From NCBI GenBank assembly GCA_902550325.1, contig CACCYT010000001.1, positions 1 to 64,000 on the forward strand: a stretch of DNA of 64,000 nucleotides, given 5' to 3'. The position numbers and the translations under genes were made by a program. The stretch comes from an uncultured Bacteroidota bacterium. GTDB taxonomy: Bacteria; Bacteroidota; Bacteroidia; Flavobacteriales; Flavobacteriaceae. Under the pieces are notes generated by a model that ran no database searches, was not told the origin of the DNA, and saw only the letters and a list, made by a program, of their open reading frames with translations. Below, piece by piece: positions 58,792 through 64,000 of this stretch. Numbering within the stretch: position 1 is the first letter of the stretch; every line of letters starts with the position of its first letter.

Positions 58792-58968
58792 GTGAATTTT
58801 TTTGACAAATATTTTTTTGGATATCTACCTAAAAAAATTGGAAATACAATTCGAATTATATGTGGAATTATTCTTATAATTCTAATCATTGAAATCACAA
58901 TAACTTTTTTTATTACCATTTTATTAATTGGTTTGATTTCGAGATTATTGATGATTTTTTTTAAATAG
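58792..58968 (+). CDS. Possible 58-aa single-TM membrane peptide (not in ORF track; GTG start)
   Basis: Read directly: VNFFDKYFFGYLPKKIGNTIRIICGIILIILIIEITITFFITILLIGLISRLLMIFFK*. Fills the gap between two minus-strand genes. Confidence 0.35.
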   Translation: MNFFDKYFFGYLPKKIGNTIRIICGIILIILIIEITITFFITILLIGLISRLLMIFFK

Positions 58969-59740
58969 ATTTATTTCTTGCTGCTGAAATTAAGAATTCA
59001 GTTTCTTTTTCAAGTTTAGGTATTTGAAGGTGGAAAAAAGTATGAAAGTAGGGGTGCAAAATTAGAAGATTCATGGAGCTGATTTTTTTTCCATAATTGT
59101 TTTCGATAACGTATTTATATAGATTTAGTTGAAGTGAGTATCTGTTATAGCTATTATCAGCTATGTGTGATAATTCATCAAAACCATAATCATAATCACT
59201 TTCAATTAAATGGCCAGCACCATTAACAATCTTTGTACTTCTTTTCCAATCAAATAAAAAAAGATCTCCATTATCTTTTTCATATACCATGTCAATAGAT
59301 CCAGCTAGCGAAAGACTATCATCAAATATTCTCCATTCAGTTTTGTAGGGTTTTAGTTTGGGGTATTTTTTGATAAAATTCTTAAAATAAGTAAACTCTG
59401 GTGCATCAATACTGTCCTCAATATTGTTATAAAAATTTTCTATTTTTTCGTGAAGAAGAGTACCTTTATTCGCAGCATCCTTTCTATTATCTTCCCATTC
59501 CATTAAAATATCCTTTTTAGCATTAGAAATATTTTCATTGGTAAGCTTTCCACCTTCAATTTTGATCTGTTCTATTGCTTTTTTACTGGACCAATAGTCT
59601 GAATCAAATTTTGGAAAAAAACTTTCTATAAGTCGCGTAACTGAATACTTAATTTTCTTGCCATCCACAAAATACTCATGGTTATCAGAGTCAAAAACTA
59701 ATCGAGAATCGTTTGCATGTTTGTTTTTTAAATTGAGCAA
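58961..59740 (-). CDS. Stand-alone PD-(D/E)XK nuclease-like protein (RecB/Cas4-like fold)
   Basis: SVTRLIESFFPKFD N-terminus; GTLLHEKIENF; LAGSIDMVYEKDNGDLFLFDWKRS (D...DxK); YSLQLNLYKYVIE (QxxxY). Confidence 0.75.
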   Translation of the reverse strand: MLNLKNKHANDSRLVFDSDNHEYFVDGKKIKYSVTRLIESFFPKFDSDYWSSKKAIEQIKIEGGKLTNENISNAKKDILMEWEDNRKDAANKGTLLHEKIENFYNNIEDSIDAPEFTYFKNFIKKYPKLKPYKTEWRIFDDSLSLAGSIDMVYEKDNGDLFLFDWKRSTKIVNGAGHLIESDYDYGFDELSHIADNSYNRYSLQLNLYKYVIENNYGKKISSMNLLILHPYFHTFFHLQIPKLEKETEFLISAARNKSI

Positions 59741-59776
59741 AAGAAATATTTATTCATAAATTTACTCAAAGATTTT

Positions 59777-60022
59777 ATGAAAAAAATTTTACTTCCTTTT
59801 TTATTTTTGTTGTTTTTATCTTGTAATGACATAGATGAATGTGGTGATATTACTCAAAAGTATGTACAAGATGGGAAATACTATTTTGTTATAATAGTTG
59901 ATTCTGGAAGTAGTGGTGGTGTTGATGAAAACCCTGGCGGAGGAGTTGGTTACGCTGATGCAGAAGTCAACTTAGAAACTTACAACTCTTTTAATGTTGG
60001 AGATGAATTTTGCAGAAATTAA
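59777..60022 (+). CDS. Small Gly-rich lipoprotein
   Basis: Lipobox FLLFLSCND; short ORF followed closely by the 60029 gene. Confidence 0.6.
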   Translation: MKKILLPFLFLLFLSCNDIDECGDITQKYVQDGKYYFVIIVDSGSSGGVDENPGGGVGYADAEVNLETYNSFNVGDEFCRN

Positions 60023-60028
60023 ATTATT

Positions 60029-60676
60029 ATGAAAAAACTTACACTATTTTTTTTTCTGTGCTATTTCAATATTTATGGCCAGAATACCATTGAAGAGGTC
60101 AGAGTAATTAAAGATGATAAACAAATAGATGACCTATTTGATGAAATTGGTTCTAATGAATTAAAATTAGACATATTAGATATATTGAGTCAACCTGCAT
60201 TGCAAATAACTTATGAAAAAATCAACGACCCATATTCATCATTCGGTGCTGATATTTTCTTAAATTTTAATGATACTAATGCGTCCGGAAGCTGGTCCGA
60301 CAAATTAGCCTTAACACCATTTTACAGGTTTTATTTTTTTGATAAAAGAGATTTTGGAGGAAGTGGATTTTTTGCTGAAGTATTTTCAAAGTTTAGTTTC
60401 GGTGAAAGCGATGTGGAGTACTATTATGGTTTAAACAATCCGAATATTGAGCCTTACACAGAAATTAAAGAGGAGGATTTTTTTGATGTAGCATTAGGAG
60501 CTGCAATCGGTCAAAAATGGGTAAATAAGAAAGGTTGGACTTTTGAACTTTCTTTGGGTTTTGGAAGATACCTCTTTATTAAGGATCCTGAACAATTATT
60601 AGGTGGACCTGAAATTACATCCTTCAGAAGCAGGGGCACTGGAAGGGGTGGATTTTCAATTGGTAAAAGGTTCTAG
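60029..60676 (+). CDS. Secreted hypothetical, outer-membrane beta-barrel-like protein
   Basis: Signal peptide LTLFFFLCYFNIYGQ; LQITYEKINDPYSSFGADIFLNF; FELSLGFGRYLF; C-terminal GFSIGKRF. Confidence 0.65.
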   Translation: MKKLTLFFFLCYFNIYGQNTIEEVRVIKDDKQIDDLFDEIGSNELKLDILDILSQPALQITYEKINDPYSSFGADIFLNFNDTNASGSWSDKLALTPFYRFYFFDKRDFGGSGFFAEVFSKFSFGESDVEYYYGLNNPNIEPYTEIKEEDFFDVALGAAIGQKWVNKKGWTFELSLGFGRYLFIKDPEQLLGGPEITSFRSRGTGRGGFSIGKRF

Positions 60677-61032
60677 TAAAGCAAATACTTTTTTGATTTG
60701 TCCTGCCAACCAGCCTGAGATTTATAATCTACAAAGAAAATTGTTAAATCACTGTTTGATTTATACTCTGTGAAATAAATTTTTTTGTCAGCTTGCGATT
60801 TATAATCTTCAAAGTACCAGAGACCTTCATTTCCTTTTGCTTGAGATTTATAATCAACTTTATAAACGCATAAGTCTGCTTGCGATTTGTATTCAACAAC
60901 AAAGATTTTTACATCTGCTTGTGATTTGTATTGAACTGAAAAAATTTTTTGTGAAAAACTTAGGTGAAGAGAAAATAAAAAAAATATGTACAAGAGTTTT
61001 CTCATAATTACTAAATTAGAAAAATAACTCAT
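60673..61032 (-). CDS. Secreted YKSQAD-repeat protein (DUF6150-like)
   Basis: Six copies of a ~13-aa repeat: YKSQADVKIFVVE, YKSQADLCVYKVD, YKSQAKGNEGLWYFED, YKSQADKKIYFTE, YKSNSDLTIFFVD, YKSQAGWQDK. Real start probably internal (MRKLLYIFFLFSLHLSFSQ). Confidence 0.75.
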   Translation of the reverse strand: MSYFSNLVIMRKLLYIFFLFSLHLSFSQKIFSVQYKSQADVKIFVVEYKSQADLCVYKVDYKSQAKGNEGLWYFEDYKSQADKKIYFTEYKSNSDLTIFFVDYKSQAGWQDKSKKYLLY

Positions 61033-61058
61033 AGGTTATTAACTATAAAATTTAATAT

Positions 61059-61478
61059 ATGAAAAGAGAAGTAATTGCAATTTGGAAAGGTGATGGTGCT
61101 GATGGTAATGGGGTTTTATCAGCTCAAAGTGGTGCATTTAATAAAATGCCATATAGTTTTAAAACAAGATTTGAAAACGATAGTGGAAAACTTGGAACAA
61201 ATCCAGAAGAACTTATAGCTGGCGCACTTTCAGGATGTTTCAATATGAAGTTAGCTTTTGTTCTAAACGAATCAAATTTTAATCCTGATGAATTAAATAC
61301 TGTGGCCATACTAACTTTTGAAGACGGAAAAATTATTTCAATTGACTTAAATTTAAAAGCAAAAGTAGCTGGTATTGATAAAGAGAAGTTTGACCTACTT
61401 GCTATAGAAGCAAAAAATAATTGCCCAATATCTGGTGCCTTAAAGTGTGAAATTAACTTAAATGCATCTTTAGTCTAG
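61059..61478 (+). CDS. OsmC family protein
   Basis: MPYSFKTRFENDSGKLGTNPEELIAGALSGCFNMKLAFVLNE...NCPISGALKCEINLNASLV. Confidence 0.94.
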   Translation: MKREVIAIWKGDGADGNGVLSAQSGAFNKMPYSFKTRFENDSGKLGTNPEELIAGALSGCFNMKLAFVLNESNFNPDELNTVAILTFEDGKIISIDLNLKAKVAGIDKEKFDLLAIEAKNNCPISGALKCEINLNASLV

Positions 61479-62395
61479 AGATCGAATTTCATACCCTCTC
61501 TAGCAACATTGTAGCCCTTTTCCCTAACAAATTTATATTGGTCACTTTCATTATCAAGCAAAGGGTTTGTATGATTGAGGTGTATAAAAAATATTTTGCT
61601 TTTTTCTTCATATTTTATTGAATTGAAGAGCTCCATGCTTTCAATAACAAATGGATGAGGAATTTCAGATAGGTCTCTATAATTAACCTCACTAGAATCA
61701 TAAAAAGTTGCGTCAATTAGAGCATAATCAACCTGCTTAACCTCATCAATAATTGATTTTTCCCACAAATACCATTTATCAATATCAGGGATAAAAAGAA
61801 GCGTTTTGTTTGGTCCATAAATTTTATATCCAACAGTTTCAGAGAACTCAGCTCTGTGAGGAACTTCAATTGGTTGGATAACAACACTTGAATCGATCTC
61901 AATCATTGAATTATTACTTAATTCCTTAATTGAAATATTTTGTAAAGAAACCAATTGACTCCATGGTCCATTTTGCTCAAGAAATTTTTTCATTCTTGGC
62001 ATTGCATAAACGTTCATTAATTTGGAATTTAAAGCTTCTCTACCAAAATACATTAAACCGGTATAATGTCCAATGTGAGCATGAGTTAAAAAAATACCTT
62101 TTAAATTCTTCTTAATTCCTTTACCCATAAAATTCAATTGCTTATTAATGTCTGGTGAAGCATCAAAAAGATATGATTCGTTAGTTTCGTTATTAATTAA
62201 CATAACCGATGTAACATATCTATTTTGCTCAAAATCTTCACAACAAATCCTATCAGATCCTAAATGTGGCAATCCACCGTCCTGAACAACTCCCAATATT
62301 TTTAAAGTATAACTTGAATTAACTTGGTTAAATGCAATTAATGGTATAAAAAAAAGAAATAATATTAAATAGGTTCTGCTATTCAAATCAATCAA
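61475..62395 (-). CDS. Exported PqqB-like MBL-fold metallo-hydrolase
   Basis: LKILGVVQDGGLPHLGSDRICC; FLTHAHIGHYTGLMYFGREAL; LLFIPDIDKW; ALIDATFY; FIHLNHTNPLL; N-terminal signal peptide. Confidence 0.88.
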   Translation of the reverse strand: MIDLNSRTYLILFLFFIPLIAFNQVNSSYTLKILGVVQDGGLPHLGSDRICCEDFEQNRYVTSVMLINNETNESYLFDASPDINKQLNFMGKGIKKNLKGIFLTHAHIGHYTGLMYFGREALNSKLMNVYAMPRMKKFLEQNGPWSQLVSLQNISIKELSNNSMIEIDSSVVIQPIEVPHRAEFSETVGYKIYGPNKTLLFIPDIDKWYLWEKSIIDEVKQVDYALIDATFYDSSEVNYRDLSEIPHPFVIESMELFNSIKYEEKSKIFFIHLNHTNPLLDNESDQYKFVREKGYNVAREGMKFDL

Positions 62396-62897
62396 AAATT
62401 GCTTTTAACTCTGAAGCTTCATTGGCTTTCATTTTTCCAGCTAAAACAAGACTTAATTGTCTCCGCCTCAAAGCAGAATCAAATCTTTTTTTCTCTAAAT
62501 CAGTCTCTGGTTTTAGCTCAGGAACTCTGATGGGTCTTCCTCTTTTATTTACCGCAACAAAAGTGTAAATAGCTTCATTAACTTTTAACTTTTTTCTGTT
62601 CTTTTTATTTTGAATCCAAACATCAATAAAAACTTCCATAGAAGTTGAAAAAGCTCTAGATACTTTGGCTTCAATTGTCAAGATGCTTCCTAGAGGGACA
62701 GGCTCACCAAATGAAACATTATTAATGGATGCCGTAACAACAATATTTTCGGAATGCTTAACAGCAGAAATACTGGCAGCTCTATCCATACGAGCCAATA
62801 ACTCTCCACCAAAAAGATGATTCAATGCATTTGTGTCACTAGGTAACACCAAATCAGTCATTACAGTTTTCGATTGTTCAGGAATTTTAAAGCTCAT
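62388..62897 (-). CDS. Acyl-CoA thioesterase (hotdog fold, YciA-like)
   Basis: VLPSDTNALNHLFGGELLARMDRAASISAVKHSENIVVTASINNVSFGEPVPLGSILTIEAKVSRAFSTSMEVFIDVW. Confidence 0.93.
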   Translation of the reverse strand: MSFKIPEQSKTVMTDLVLPSDTNALNHLFGGELLARMDRAASISAVKHSENIVVTASINNVSFGEPVPLGSILTIEAKVSRAFSTSMEVFIDVWIQNKKNRKKLKVNEAIYTFVAVNKRGRPIRVPELKPETDLEKKRFDSALRRRQLSLVLAGKMKANEASELKAIFD

Positions 62898-62909
62898 TTA
62901 ATGAAGAAT

Positions 62910-63842
62910 TTATTGATTGGTTTTTGTCAAAATCCAAGCATACTTATTTTCACTGTCCCTAATTGATCTAAGGGCTATTACAGCATCTTCTTTTGTATTG
63001 AATGAACCAAATGAAACTCTAATTAAACCCTCACTATTCTTTGGAAATTTTGTTGATTTATAGCCTTTTTTTACTAGACCTGAAACTAGTCTATCAGCAT
63101 TGATGGCTGAACTAAAGGCTCCGGCAATTATATGAAATTTTTGCTCTAGTTTAGGTTCAATATTTATTGTTAAAGCTGGTAACTCCCCTAAATTAAAAAT
63201 AGCTTTTTCAAGGCTAGCAATTGAGTTTTCTCTATCGATTTTATTTTGTAGAATTTCATTTTTAAAAACGAACTCTTGATAATTTGTATTGATGAAGTAT
63301 GCGCCAGCCAAAAGAAGTGTAAAGATTGCTGCATTTCTTAATGGAGCAGGAAAGCTTAAAGATTTTTTCTTAATGGTTAAGGAGTTGTATTTTTCTAAAG
63401 TTTTTTTACTATAAGTCAATACACCTTTTTCAAGCATTTGAACTTTAATCGGTCTTAACCCAAAGCTTTCTTTTAAAAAGTTTAGATTTTTATCCACTGT
63501 GAAAATAATATTTTCAGAGTCATTTAATATGAATTCTCCAATGCCCTGAACATAGAGGTTTTCTTGACTCAATATTTTTTTCCATTTCACAACTCTAGAA
63601 TGTATCTTTTTTAAAGATTCTTCATAAGAAATAGATCTTTTTCTTGAAATATAATTTGCTAGTAAACCATCGTTAGACTTAATTAATGGATTGAAGGAAA
63701 CATATTTTCCAGGTGGATAAAACTTATTTTCTTTATCTATAAACTTTGCAGATGACTCATTAATGATGAAACTTCCAAAACCAGGGATTGTAACACAATC
63801 ATGATCATAGAGTAAATTAGTTATTGCTTTTGAAAGTTGCAC
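62910..63842 (-). CDS. HU/CCDC81-like + transmembrane + SPOR domain protein
   Basis: ITNLLYDHDCVTIPGFGSFIINESSAKFID...YPPGKYVSFNPLIKSNDGLLANYISR; TM FTLLLAGAYFI; SPOR FHIIAGAFSSAINADRLVSGLVKKGYKS...RVSFGSFNTKEDAV. Confidence 0.9.
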   Translation of the reverse strand: MQLSKAITNLLYDHDCVTIPGFGSFIINESSAKFIDKENKFYPPGKYVSFNPLIKSNDGLLANYISRKRSISYEESLKKIHSRVVKWKKILSQENLYVQGIGEFILNDSENIIFTVDKNLNFLKESFGLRPIKVQMLEKGVLTYSKKTLEKYNSLTIKKKSLSFPAPLRNAAIFTLLLAGAYFINTNYQEFVFKNEILQNKIDRENSIASLEKAIFNLGELPALTINIEPKLEQKFHIIAGAFSSAINADRLVSGLVKKGYKSTKFPKNSEGLIRVSFGSFNTKEDAVIALRSIRDSENKYAWILTKTNQ

Positions 63843-63877
63843 CTTTAAATTTAAAGTTTTTTTAGATAAATGACCAC

Positions 63878-64000
63878 TTAAATTCCAAGTTTTGATTTAA
63901 CTCTTTTAATTACTTGATCAGCAATTTTTTTTGCCCTTATTGAACCCTCTTTTAAAATTTGGTCAATTTCACTTCTATTATCCATTAGGTAATTGTAAGT
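63878..64000 (-). CDS. trpS: Tryptophanyl-tRNA synthetase, C-terminal end (partial, open at right edge)
   Basis: Translated by hand: TYNYLMDNRSEIDQILKEGSIRAKKIADQVIKRVKSKLGI*, matching the TrpRS C-terminal tail pattern. Confidence 0.75.
   Translation of the reverse strand, partial: TYNYLMDNRSEIDQILKEGSIRAKKIADQVIKRVKSKLGI

Noticed and set aside
58674-58919. Minus-strand 81-aa ORF
   Set aside because: Overlaps the esterase N-terminus and the gap; the + strand frame at 58792-58968 is a more protein-like reading of the same DNA, though also unproven.
60700-60960. GATTTATAATC-like recurring motif as a CRISPR-like array
   Set aside because: The ~39-bp periodicity is the coding consequence of the YKSQAD protein repeat; spacers are not unique and the repeats are degenerate.

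Overview
This is a 64 kb, AT-rich, densely packed chromosomal window from a member of the Bacteroidota, most likely a marine flavobacterium. The taxonomy is inferred from gene order, TAnnTTTG-type -7 boxes and family content. Left to right it contains: the 3' end of polA; rplM-rpsI-rpsB-tsf-pyrH-frr-asnS-rpoN; a DUF4270 / half glycogen synthase / panC-panD-radA block; xth and glyS; the succinate dehydrogenase operon; a VPS10/BNR protein; pepP and thiL; a complete SUF Fe-S operon; hflX, an lpxH-like gene and a pafA-like phosphatase; a group of small lipoproteins and envelope proteins; a mini-locus for sulfated-polysaccharide degradation (beta-helix protein, GHL6-like glycosidase, two sulfatases); a vWA-OmpA protein; tRNA-Ala(GGC); hypotheticals including a RecB-like nuclease and a six-repeat YKSQAD protein; and the C-terminal end of trpS at the right edge. 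I saw no CRISPR array, complete IS or prophage. The strongest oddity is sdhA. Its ORF carries a 100-aa in-frame N-terminal extension that looks like the arm-type DNA-binding domain of a Bacteroidota tyrosine recombinase. The segment is bracketed by an 8-bp direct repeat and sits downstream of a good -7 box. Other notable signals are a mutually exclusive stem architecture in the rpsB 5' leader and several genes whose -7 box lies only 4-7 nt from the start codon, suggesting leaderless transcription. All family calls come from reading the sequence; no database search was run.
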